From NCBI GenBank assembly GCA_030145245.1, contig JAQYWC010000081.1, positions 1 to 54,653 on the forward strand: a DNA stretch of 54,653 nt. Direction: 5' to 3'. The position numbers were made by a program, and so were the translations under genes. The notes under the pieces are model-generated. The model saw nothing but the letters and a program-made list of their open reading frames with translations, made no database searches and was not told the DNA's origin. Below are positions 42,614 to 50,115 of this stretch, one piece after another. The first letter of the stretch is position 1. Every line of letters begins with the position of its first letter. This stretch comes from Desulfobacterium sp. (lineage in GTDB: Bacteria; Desulfobacterota; Desulfobacteria; Desulfobacterales; Desulfobacteraceae).

Positions 42614-43789
42614 TTAATTGCCCTGCCTTTGAAACATCCGCTTTGCAAGGCGCCCCAGGATAAAGAAAACCCGGGGCATCTCCACAGGGCGTTCCCTGGC
42701 TATTCGAAACAGAAGATAGAAACCAATGCCCCCCATGACCAGATCCGGGAGCCACATGCCGATAACAGGCGGATACAGCCCGGTCTCTCCGGCAGACCAG
42801 CCCGCCGCAAGCAGCAGATAGTAGAGAAGAAAGAAGAAGATTCCCATGCCAAACCCGGCCGTTCGCCTGGACGATGCGGATTGCAACCCCAGGGCCATGG
42901 CAAGAATGCCTAAGGCCATACAGGCAAAAGGAATTGAAAACTTTTCATAAAGAATCATCAGGGCAGAGTCCATAACAGATCTCTCTCCTGAACCTTTTTT
43001 TATAAACGCCATGAGCTCTTTCAGGCTCATCTCGTCAAAATCCTTGTGCACCTTGACCGGCCCTTTCCGGGCCTGATCAAAATCAAGGTTGATATCATAG
43101 GTGTTAAAGTTCACGGAATTGATGGATTTGGTTTTCAGGTCCACCTGGTTCACGGTTCCGCCATAGAGACGAAGGGTGAATCCGCCGGTGCCGGCATCCT
43201 TTGCCAGAATGCCTTCAGGAGCAACCGAAACCGTCACCCGGCCCTTGGTCCTTGAATCCTCGATAAAGACATCCTTGAGCTTCTTGGTCTGCATGTCCAT
43301 GGAGCTGACATAGATCATCACATCCTTGAAGCTTGAGTTGAACTGACGTTCGCTCAGGGCAACGTTCAGGTTTGACCGGGCGATCTGGACGCCGGTTGTC
43401 TTGAACTCAAGCTTCCCCCAGGGCACCCCGAAGACGGTCACCCCCAGGGTGAGCAGCGTCCCCAGAAAACAGAATATCAAAACCGGGGGCAGCAGCCGGT
43501 AGATGGTCATCCCGCCCCCCTTGAGGGCGATAATCTCATTGTCCCCGGACATGCGCATGAAGGTGAGCAGCACCGAAATCATCACTGACATGGGGATGGT
43601 GAACTCCATGAACCTGGGAAGGGTATAGGATATCAGCAGGAGGACAGACAGAATCCCGGTGTCGTAATTCACCACCATATTAGTAATCTGGGGGATTCTG
43701 GTCATCAGGAATATCGAGGTAAGAAAAATGGAGCTGATGGTAAAGGGCGGTATCAGCTCCCTGAAAATGTATCGGTTTATCGTAGTCAT
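42614..43789 (-). CDS. lptF: LPS export permease LptF
   Basis: A 391-residue LptF. The start MTTINRYIFRELIPPF is the family's usual N-terminus, hence ATG 43789 and not the upstream codon at 43828. The coupling motif SGDNEIIALKGGGMTIY, periplasmic jellyroll and C-terminal membrane segments are present, ending in a basic tail. LptF and LptG together with LptB form the ABC machine that drives the Lpt bridge; lptB is not in the window. It heads the minus arm of the LPS locus. Confidence 0.92.
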   Translation of the reverse strand: MTTINRYIFRELIPPFTISSIFLTSIFLMTRIPQITNMVVNYDTGILSVLLLISYTLPRFMEFTIPMSVMISVLLTFMRMSGDNEIIALKGGGMTIYRLLPPVLIFCFLGTLLTLGVTVFGVPWGKLEFKTTGVQIARSNLNVALSERQFNSSFKDVMIYVSSMDMQTKKLKDVFIEDSRTKGRVTVSVAPEGILAKDAGTGGFTLRLYGGTVNQVDLKTKSINSVNFNTYDINLDFDQARKGPVKVHKDFDEMSLKELMAFIKKGSGERSVMDSALMILYEKFSIPFACMALGILAMALGLQSASSRRTAGFGMGIFFFLLYYLLLAAGWSAGETGLYPPVIGMWLPDLVMGGIGFYLLFRIARERPVEMPRVFFILGRLAKRMFQRQGN

Positions 43790-43824
43790 ATGTGGGGGAA
43801 AAATATAGGGAATCGGCCAAAGAG

Positions 43825-44832
43825 TCAAACTTTTTCTGTAAACCCGCCCCTTTTCGACCCAAACCGTGCAAGTTTTTCCATGTCCATGGCACCAAGGGAG
43901 AGCTTCAACCCCTCCCCCCGCTTCCGGGCAAGGCCGAACCAGTTACGGATCTCCTCCTTGAGGGTCTCCTCTCCAACGGCCCTTTTCCCGTTGGCACCGG
44001 CCAGGTTGTTGTCCATATCACCCGAGTTGATAAAGGTCCAGACATCATCGATCTTTGAAACCACCCCGGTATGCCCCCGGGTCCGGGTGGAAAAACTCAG
44101 GATCTGCCCGTCCCTGAGAAAGGGCATCATCTCGGCCATGGTCTTGTCAGCCTCAAGATCAGCCTTGTCAATCTTAAAAATGCGCTTTTGATAGAGATTC
44201 CTTCCCGAGGCTGCCACCAACCCCTCCCCGTTGAGATAGTGATTGTAGGCAAACCCCTTGTTCACGGCCTTTTCCATGAGGTGTTCCCCCAGCCCGCCAC
44301 TGCCCTGGTATTGGACCCCCATATTCTTGAGACCGCCCACCACAAGCTCGTAACAATCCATCTGGGAGTACGCCTTTCCAAGAAAGGAGCGAACAGCAGT
44401 GGTGAGCTGGCTGCCTTCCTGGCCGGGAAGGGGAGGCGGAGCAGCTGCCAGGTGTCCGGCCGGTTCCACAGACTGTTTTTCAACGCCATTGCCCTTCCAT
44501 ACAAGCTCCGAGGTGGTTGGATCAAGGAAGATCTCTGTGCCGGGCATTATCTGCTTATACGCTTTGCCGGCATTCTCCCGCTTGGCAAGTATCCGCCAGC
44601 AATCCTTTTTATACGGGGAGAGGTAGATGAGTTCGGAAACCGTCGGAACCTCTTGGGTCACCGTTCCAAGGGAAAGAAGGCCTTTTTTCAAACCCTGACT
44701 GCCTGCAGCCCCCAGAGAGTCCATGGATCCGACCTTGTCAGCCAGCATCGCACGGAACCGATCCGACTGAAATGAGCCCCTGGAGAAAGCATTGTTGGGG
44801 CTGTTTTTTGCTTGAAGGGATTGTATTTTCAT
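43825..44832 (-). CDS. LysM-like and NlpC/P60-like protein, cytoplasmic or non-classically exported
   Basis: A 335-residue protein. Residues 1-60 are low-complexity and Ser/Gly-rich. Residues 65-110 (ELIYLSPYKKDCWRILAKRE, then IMPGTEIFLDP) resemble a LysM peptidoglycan-binding motif. Residues about 140-270 resemble a papain-like NlpC/P60 fold, with possible catalytic Cys160 (MDCYELV) and His254 (RGHTGVVSKID). No signal peptide is seen. ATG 44832 has AGGAGATC upstream; the frame continues further up but without protein-like content. Assignment to a peptidoglycan enzyme is tentative, since overall similarity is weak. It is just upstream of lptF on the same strand. Confidence 0.6.
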   Translation of the reverse strand: MKIQSLQAKNSPNNAFSRGSFQSDRFRAMLADKVGSMDSLGAAGSQGLKKGLLSLGTVTQEVPTVSELIYLSPYKKDCWRILAKRENAGKAYKQIMPGTEIFLDPTTSELVWKGNGVEKQSVEPAGHLAAAPPPLPGQEGSQLTTAVRSFLGKAYSQMDCYELVVGGLKNMGVQYQGSGGLGEHLMEKAVNKGFAYNHYLNGEGLVAASGRNLYQKRIFKIDKADLEADKTMAEMMPFLRDGQILSFSTRTRGHTGVVSKIDDVWTFINSGDMDNNLAGANGKRAVGEETLKEEIRNWFGLARKRGEGLKLSLGAMDMEKLARFGSKRGGFTEKV

Positions 44833-44867
44833 TACGATCTCCTGGCCAAAGGTCATGATAAATAGAT

Positions 44868-44880
44868 TGCCGATTCGGCA
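44868..44880. promoter_or_regulatory. 13-bp palindrome upstream of the LysM/NlpC-like gene
   Basis: TGCCGA-T-TCGGCA lies about 36 bp before the ATG. It could be an operator. GCCGA also resembles the -10 core of flagellar sigma28 promoters, but no TAAA -35 box fits, so I do not claim that. Confidence 0.3.
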
Positions 44881-45089
44881 TAAATTCAAAAGAGAACCGC
44901 CAACGACAACTGCTTCGAAACTTCTTGGTATAATTACAGCAATTTTAATGCCAAGTGTAAAAGCCCTGAAAACCCGGACCGGTTTCCCGGTCAACCCGTG
45001 TGGAACGCCAAGGATATGACACAGGGGTTCAAATCCATGACATTGATTTTTCATGGACAGGGCCAGGGATCTGGACTATATCTCTCTTC

Positions 45090-45725
45090 ATGGACTGTAT
45101 TATCATAGCGAGCGGAGCGCTCAAGCGGCATGACTATTTTACCCGGCTGATACACAAGGCTGATCTGGTTGTCTGCGCAGATGGCGGGGCAAGGCACCTG
45201 AGAAGGATGAACATGATTCCCCACGTAGCCATCGGGGATTTTGATTCCATTGATACCAAGAGCAGGCTGTTTCTTGAGACGCACCATGTCCCCATCATCA
45301 CCCATCCCCGGGACAAGGATGCCACCGACACCGAGCTTGCTGTGCAATGGGCCATGGAAAAGGGCGCAACCGGGCTCACCCTCATGGGGGTAACGGGCAC
45401 ACGCCTGGATCACACCCTGGCCAACATTCTTCTATTAAAATCCATTGGTGAGACCGGAATAAAGTGCAGGATCGTTGACGACAATAATGAAATATACATT
45501 GTCACGGAAAGAATCGAACTTCACGGAAATCCTGGAGATCTTGTATCCCTGATTCCCCTTACCGAAACCGTGAAGGGAGTCACCATCACTGGGGTGGATT
45601 TCCCGCTTGACAACGCAGAAATCCCCATGGGATCATCCCTTGGAATCAGTAACCGGTTTTCAGGGACACAAGCTCAGATTTCCATCAAAAACGGAATGGC
45701 GGTTGTTACAAAGTCGGTGGACTGA
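45090..45725 (+). CDS. thiN: Thiamine pyrophosphokinase
   Basis: A 211-residue enzyme that converts thiamine to thiamine diphosphate with ATP. Motifs are VVCADGGARHLRRM, IGDFDSIDT, THPRDKDATDTELAVQWAME and GVTGTRLDHTLANILLL, with C-terminal beta-strands FPLDNAEIPMGSSLGISN. ATG 45090 gives the family length; the frame is open upstream from 45000 but that part is not conserved-looking. No THI-box (TPP riboswitch) is visible in the leader. The 3' end overlaps the convergent thyX by 20 bp. Confidence 0.9.
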   Translation: MDCIIIASGALKRHDYFTRLIHKADLVVCADGGARHLRRMNMIPHVAIGDFDSIDTKSRLFLETHHVPIITHPRDKDATDTELAVQWAMEKGATGLTLMGVTGTRLDHTLANILLLKSIGETGIKCRIVDDNNEIYIVTERIELHGNPGDLVSLIPLTETVKGVTITGVDFPLDNAEIPMGSSLGISNRFSGTQAQISIKNGMAVVTKSVD

Positions 45726-46371
45726 AGCGGTCGATATCCGATTCATAGGTTTCATAAAGGGAGTCAAACAGAACCGGCACCCGCCTGTGGAACTCGGCAA
45801 GAAGGGGCAGCATGATCTCCCGCATCTGGGGATGAGAGGCTCCTGAACACCTTAATTTAAACATGTGCCGCCACTCCCGGATGTTTGCCGTGATAACGAT
45901 GTCGGTCTTGAGGCTGTTGGGCAGCACACTCCTTGCCTCCTGGGCCTTTGCCCCCTGGTCAAGGAGCGTGAGATAAGCCTTTTCACACATCTCCATGGCC
46001 CGTTCCCACTCCTTGTACTGCTCTGAATCCTGCGCCCAGAAGAAGGGACGGATCACGGTGATCTCTCTTCCGAACTTCTCCTTTGAGTAGTTGGCGTACC
46101 GGGTGCTCTCCTGGCTGAACGAACAGAGCCTGTGCCGTACGATCTCGTGGGTAACCCCACGGTCGCACACAAGCCTTACCGTGACAGAGATATGCTCGAT
46201 AACGCTCTCATGCCCTGTTTTCAAGATGCGTCTCAAAAAACCTTCCGCCGTCCCCTCACCGATCTTGTCTTCGGATTTGTAGCAGGTTCGTGCCGCAAGC
46301 TCAAGATGCCGCAGAATCTCGTCGCTGTCGGCCATGTGAAGTATTTCAAAATAAGGTTCAATAACCTTCAT
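45706..46371 (-). CDS. thyX: FAD-dependent thymidylate synthase ThyX
   Basis: A 221-residue ThyX, which makes dTMP from dUMP using FAD, NADPH and methylene-tetrahydrofolate, without relying on a separate dihydrofolate reductase. The signature RHRLCSFSQESTR is at 79-91, with HESVIEH before it and TANIREWRHMFKLRCSGASHPQMREIM for dUMP and FAD binding. It is the expected enzyme in many anaerobes. It lies 11 bp after leuD on the same strand. Confidence 0.95.
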   Translation of the reverse strand: MKVIEPYFEILHMADSDEILRHLELAARTCYKSEDKIGEGTAEGFLRRILKTGHESVIEHISVTVRLVCDRGVTHEIVRHRLCSFSQESTRYANYSKEKFGREITVIRPFFWAQDSEQYKEWERAMEMCEKAYLTLLDQGAKAQEARSVLPNSLKTDIVITANIREWRHMFKLRCSGASHPQMREIMLPLLAEFHRRVPVLFDSLYETYESDIDRFSPPTL

Positions 46372-46382
46372 AGTGTATTCCT

Positions 46383-46907
46383 TTAATAATGTTTATCTGC
46401 ATAGTCAACCCATCCCCCGGCCCGGACAATGGCAAGATCAAAATCGCTCACCTGGAACGGAAGCGTTTCCGTCCCCTTGTCGTCGGATACGGTAAAAAGC
46501 ATGGAATCGAAATCCGTTGTGATGACGGTCTCCCCGCCCCCATACCGTTTAAAGAGATGGTCAATGGTACCCGGGTCAAGCTCCACGGCCATCATGCCGC
46601 AGTTGAACATGTTCTGCCTGAATATCCTGGCAAATCCCGATGCTATGACCATGTTAATATTGTTGACCTCAAAGGCCCAGGGAGCGTGTTCCCGTGAAGA
46701 GCCGCATCCGAAATTGGTCCTGGTAACGACAATCGCCCTATCCCGGATATCGGCCTTTGGATCAAAGCCGTCAAGATTAAGATCTTCGAGAAGATAGGGT
46801 TTCAACGCCTCCTTGGAACTCTCGGTCAGATACTTTGCCGGAATGATCTCGTCGGTGTTGATATCGGACCTGTCAAGGAACAGCACCCTGCCACTGAAAT
46901 TTTTCAT
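46383..46907 (-). CDS. leuD: 3-isopropylmalate dehydratase-type small subunit (LeuD-like)
   Basis: A 174-residue swivel-domain subunit of a hydro-lyase. It begins FLDRSDINTDEIIPAKYL and has the conserved TNFGCGSSREHAPWA motif that places the substrate-binding Ser and Arg. The specificity loop after II-P-A-K reads Y-L-T-E, unlike the Y-L-R-T of archaeal isopropylmalate isomerases or the Y-L-V-Y of homoaconitases. Leucine biosynthesis is likely, but a related substrate is possible. The start overlaps the leuC stop by four bases. Confidence 0.87.
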   Translation of the reverse strand: MKNFSGRVLFLDRSDINTDEIIPAKYLTESSKEALKPYLLEDLNLDGFDPKADIRDRAIVVTRTNFGCGSSREHAPWAFEVNNINMVIASGFARIFRQNMFNCGMMAVELDPGTIDHLFKRYGGGETVITTDFDSMLFTVSDDKGTETLPFQVSDFDLAIVRAGGWVDYADKHY

Positions 46908-48205
46908 CGTCTTTCACCCTTGTCACAAAAGATTTCTGAATTCGTGATCGTCCCGGCAACGGCCGATGCGGCTGCTGTGGCAGGGCTCATCAAATGAACC
47001 ATGCCCCCCTTGCCCATGCGCCCGTTAAAATTGCGGTTTGTGGTCGAGGCACACACCTCGCCGTTTGCAAGAACACCGGTGCTCATGCCTAGGCAGGCAC
47101 CGCAGGTCGGATTGGTAACACAGAACCCCGCATCCATAAAAATCTTTATGAGCCCCTCGTCCAGGGCCCTTGAAAAAATATCCGGGGTTGCTGGAGAGAC
47201 AATGGCCCGCACCTTTGGACTGATGCGCTTGTCCTCAAGCAGGGAAGCCGCAATCCTTAAATCGTCCAGCCGGCCGTTGGTGCAGGAACCGATATAGACC
47301 TGGTCTATCTTTGTACCCTCCATTTCCGAGACAGGCCGAACCTGGTCCGGCTTGAACCCGAATGTCACCTGGGGAACAAGGTCTGCCACATCCACCTCAA
47401 CGGTATCGCTGTAAACGGCATCCCCGTCCGGGGTAAAGGCCTGGAACGCCTCCAATGCCGCCTGCCTTGATGGGTATTCCTCCTTGATAAACTCCCACAG
47501 ATAATCCACCGTCACCATGTCAGGAGCGCAGATGCCGCTGGTGGCACCAGCCTCCACCGCCATGTTGCAGAGGGTCATCCGCTCTTCCATGGACATCCGG
47601 TCCACCACCGGTCCGGAAAACTCCATGACCCGGTCAGTTGCACCGTTGACCCCGATGATCTTGATGATGGAAAGAATCACATCCTTGGCATAGACCCCGG
47701 GTACAAGGGTCCCGGAAATGGCGACCTTCATGGATTTAGGACTCTTGAACCGGCACACGCCCTTAAGGATGCCCACCTCGAGGTCCGTGGTGCCGACACC
47801 GGCGGCAAAGGCGCCAAAGGCACCGTGGGTACAGGTATGGGAGTCACCCATGATGATGGTGTAGCCGGGTCTCACAAACCCCTTTTCCGGAAAGATGGCA
47901 TGGCAGACCCCGTTTCGACCGATATCAAAGAAATCCTTAATATTATGGCGCTGGGCCCAATCCCTGAGAATCTTTCCCTGCATGGCTGTCTTGGAATCCT
48001 TGGCAGGGGTCACATGGTCAATCACCGCCTTAATCTTTGACGTGTCAAAGACCCTGTCCTTGCCCCTCGCCATAAGATCGTTAATGGCGATAGGGGTGGT
48101 AATTTCGTGGCAAAAAACGGCGTCCAGCCCGATAACGGTTATATCTCCGGCCAGGGAGTCAACCGTGTGGGCCTCAAAAATTTTTTCTGCGATGGTCTTT
48201 CCCAT
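46904..48205 (-). CDS. leuC: 3-isopropylmalate dehydratase-type large subunit (LeuC-like)
   Basis: A 433-residue aconitase-superfamily subunit that carries the [4Fe-4S] cluster. The ligand Cys residues are in YIGSCTNGR and TNPTCGACLG; MGDSHTCTHGAFGAFAAGVGTTDLE and NRNFNGRMGK are family blocks. It is the shorter, two-subunit type found in many anaerobes and archaea. It interconverts 2- and 3-isopropylmalate with LeuD. The leuA and leuB genes are not in the window, so the pathway role rests on homology. AAAGGAGGTCAA provides a strong SD. Confidence 0.9.
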   Translation of the reverse strand: MGKTIAEKIFEAHTVDSLAGDITVIGLDAVFCHEITTPIAINDLMARGKDRVFDTSKIKAVIDHVTPAKDSKTAMQGKILRDWAQRHNIKDFFDIGRNGVCHAIFPEKGFVRPGYTIIMGDSHTCTHGAFGAFAAGVGTTDLEVGILKGVCRFKSPKSMKVAISGTLVPGVYAKDVILSIIKIIGVNGATDRVMEFSGPVVDRMSMEERMTLCNMAVEAGATSGICAPDMVTVDYLWEFIKEEYPSRQAALEAFQAFTPDGDAVYSDTVEVDVADLVPQVTFGFKPDQVRPVSEMEGTKIDQVYIGSCTNGRLDDLRIAASLLEDKRISPKVRAIVSPATPDIFSRALDEGLIKIFMDAGFCVTNPTCGACLGMSTGVLANGEVCASTTNRNFNGRMGKGGMVHLMSPATAAASAVAGTITNSEIFCDKGERR

Positions 48206-48223
48206 TATTGACCTCCTTTATTC

Positions 48224-49048
48224 TTAATTCTGCTCCTCAGGAATCTCGGCAGGGGGTTGCGGCGTATGTTCGATCAAAAACTCATCTACCTTGTCCATGG
48301 TTGATGAGATCACCACATGGTTGACCGTGATCTCATCAACCATATTGTCTAAGTATGGATTCAGCAGCACCTCAAGATTTTTGGTAACCTGCTTGACCGA
48401 GTCAAGGGTCTTGACATCCTTGTAGAGGAGGGAACTTAAGAACAGATTCATGGCGTCCCTGGCCCTGGGATGGAGGACCGGCGGCGCCTGGCCCGGTTTA
48501 AGCTTCTTCAGGTTCACCTCCAGATCAAGACAGAGGTACCTGTCCTTGTCATGGGACCGGTGCTTGTTCAGGTTCACCACCAGAGGAGGCATTTGGATCA
48601 CCCTGGAAAAATTAACGATCTCCCCTGGCTTTGCCTTGCTCTTGAACCGGTTCCAGTCCTGGACATTGCCGTCGGGATATTTAAGGCTCAGCACATCCTC
48701 GTTCAGCTCAACGATTTCACAGAACAGGGTCTTGTTCTTCTCCCACAGATCCGCCAGATCTGACTCAATAACAGTCATAACAAGCTGTTCACCCTCCACC
48801 TGCCAGGTTCCCGTGGCTTTCCCCCGTTTCTCGATAATTCTGGAATGGGCCCCCTCCATCCTGATATCGGAATCCCATCCCCCCTGGGCCTTGAAGACCA
48901 GGACGGAGTATGCATTTTTGTGGGTTCGGTTCCAGCTGCCCAGAAGCAACTCATCAACGGAGGGACCTTTATCTTTTCCGCATCCTTCAACTAACAGCGA
49001 CGAAAACAACATAAAGGCGATCCCAAGCAGCAGAAGTATCTTTTTCAT
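48224..49048 (-). CDS. FliL-like lipoprotein
   Basis: A 274-residue protein with a lipoprotein-type signal (KKILLLLGIAFMLFSSLLVEGC, probable lipid Cys23; Glu at -2 is unusual). Residues 30-130 form a lipocalin-like or beta-rich region (LLLGSWNRTHKNAYSVLVF). Residues about 145-255 match FliL: IQMPPLVVNLNKHRSHDKDRYLCLDLEVNL, ARDAMNLFLSSLLYKDVKTL and a final VNHVVIS strand. FliL assists flagellar stators from the inner membrane with a single membrane helix. Here the anchor is a lipid and no flagellar gene is near. ATG 49048 has GGAG upstream. It follows the selenoprotein gene on the same strand. Confidence 0.75.
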   Translation of the reverse strand: MKKILLLLGIAFMLFSSLLVEGCGKDKGPSVDELLLGSWNRTHKNAYSVLVFKAQGGWDSDIRMEGAHSRIIEKRGKATGTWQVEGEQLVMTVIESDLADLWEKNKTLFCEIVELNEDVLSLKYPDGNVQDWNRFKSKAKPGEIVNFSRVIQMPPLVVNLNKHRSHDKDRYLCLDLEVNLKKLKPGQAPPVLHPRARDAMNLFLSSLLYKDVKTLDSVKQVTKNLEVLLNPYLDNMVDEITVNHVVISSTMDKVDEFLIEHTPQPPAEIPEEQN

Positions 49049-49144
49049 ATGAACTCCAAAGAGTAGTGGTTGCATTCCAAGTAATGAGGTATTCAGGCTA
49101 TCATGAAGGGCTTGGGTTGGTCAAGATGGAGAAAACAAGGACAA

Positions 49145-49175
49145 AAAAAAAGTGCTCCCGGGGGAGCACTTTTTA
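49145..49175 (-). terminator. Rho-independent terminator after the selenoprotein gene
   Basis: The arms AAAAGTGCTCCC and GGGAGCACTTTT form a strong stem with a tight GG-rich loop, flanked by A- and T-runs on both sides. On the minus strand it ends in a long U-run and lies about 30 bp after the selenoprotein stop. Confidence 0.85.
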
Positions 49176-49201
49176 AGCATTCTATACTAACAACGGAGAG
49201 A

Positions 49202-49519
49202 TTAGGAGCAGCAGGAACCTTTTGTTCCGCAGCTTCCGCATGCAGAATCTCCCATGTCGATTTTTGAATCAAGCTTAAAGCCCATGCCTGTAAAATCGAT
49301 ACTGATCTCTTTTGCCTGCTCCATAAAGGCTTTGTCTACAACAAACTTAAAACCCTTAACTTCGTAGGTGTCATCATTCTCTTTAGGCTCATCCAGAGCC
49401 ATAGCAAGGGAAGGACCACCTCAGCCACCGGAGTTTAGAAAGAGCCGGATGGGCATGGGCTCTTTGCCGTTAAAATATTCTTGGATCTGCGTTTTGGCAG
49501 CATCTGTCATTTCGATCAT
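49202..49519 (-). CDS. HesB/IscA-like selenoprotein with in-frame UGA (Sec33)
   Basis: From ATG 49519 (SD AGGAGAG) the frame encodes [16 protein letters not shown], then [10 protein letters not shown], a TGA at 49423-49421, then [16 protein letters not shown] and on to [12 protein letters not shown] and a TAA-class stop at 49202. If the TGA is read as selenocysteine the product is 105 residues, a normal IscA/HesB length, with Sec33 at the conserved first Cys position of the family. A HesB-like selenoprotein family is known from anaerobic bacteria. Twenty bases after the UGA an exact hairpin, GGCTC-TGGAT-GAGCC, has a G in its apical loop at a distance suited to a bacterial SECIS. It should bind or deliver iron-sulfur or another redox group. 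A plain annotation would call only the 66-residue tail. Confidence 0.88.
49386..49400 (-). promoter_or_regulatory. SECIS-like hairpin
   Basis: Read on the minus strand, GGCTC and GAGCC pair around a TGGAT loop. The loop begins about 26 bases downstream of the in-frame UGA, within the range usual for bacterial SECIS elements, and has the expected G near its start. It would bind SelB to insert selenocysteine. The lower stem is not strongly paired. Confidence 0.6.
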
Positions 49520-49698
49520 ATGAACTCTCCTTGGTCTGTTGGTTATGTACCAGACTTTCATGCTGGTCTAACCATTTTAACCACAGAGCCCTGGGTTGTC
49601 AAGAACCAGCAGTTGACTTGCCATCAATCTTTATGATAACAAATCTGATCTATTGGCCAGAGCAACCACTACAACACCTAATAAAAAAGGATGACACA

Positions 49699-50115
49699 AT
49701 GGAGCGAACATTATCGATAATCAAGCCGGACGGTGTGAAAAAAAATCTCATTGGCGAAGTGATCAAGCGGTTTCAGGACCAGGGAATCACCGTTGCAGCC
49801 ATAAAGATGATGCAGCTGACCCAGAAGCAGGCAGAAGGATTTTATGCGGTCCATAAAGAGCGTCCTTTTTTCAACAGCCTTACAGACTTCATGACATCGG
49901 GTCCCATTGTGGTAATGGTTCTTGAGGGTGAGGATGTCATTGCCAGGAACCGCAAGCTCATGGGAGCCACCAATTTTAAAGAGGCTGACGAGGGAACCAT
50001 TCGACGGGATTTTGCCACAGACATTGAGCAAAATGTTGTCCACGGTTCCGATGCCCCTGAAACAGCAGCCTTTGAGATCGGCTACTTTTTCAACAGCATG
50101 GAGATCGTAGGTTAG
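49699..50115 (+). CDS. ndk: Nucleoside diphosphate kinase
   Basis: A 138-residue enzyme that equalises NDP and NTP pools. It begins [20 protein letters not shown] and has the phospho-His motif in [20 protein letters not shown], with His acting as the phosphate carrier. ATG 49699 has AAAAAGGATG upstream; the open frame from 49531 precedes the family's N-terminus. It ends with zero gap against the convergent histidine-kinase gene. Confidence 0.96.
   Translation: MERTLSIIKPDGVKKNLIGEVIKRFQDQGITVAAIKMMQLTQKQAEGFYAVHKERPFFNSLTDFMTSGPIVVMVLEGEDVIARNRKLMGATNFKEADEGTIRRDFATDIEQNVVHGSDAPETAAFEIGYFFNSMEIVG

Noticed and set aside
45010-45040. GGTTCAAATCC resembling a tRNA T-arm
   Set aside because: The flanking bases do not form the 5-bp T-stem, and no acceptor, D or anticodon arm lies upstream.
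44833-45089. Possible TPP riboswitch ahead of thiN
   Set aside because: None of the conserved THI-box cores (CTGAGA, ACC-GAACCTGA) is present; only a 6-bp GACCGG/CCGGTC hairpin is found.
48206-48223. Leader peptide or attenuator before leuC
   Set aside because: leuC starts 156 bp from no visible run of Leu codons; its upstream region is the end of the FliL-like gene with only a plain SD.
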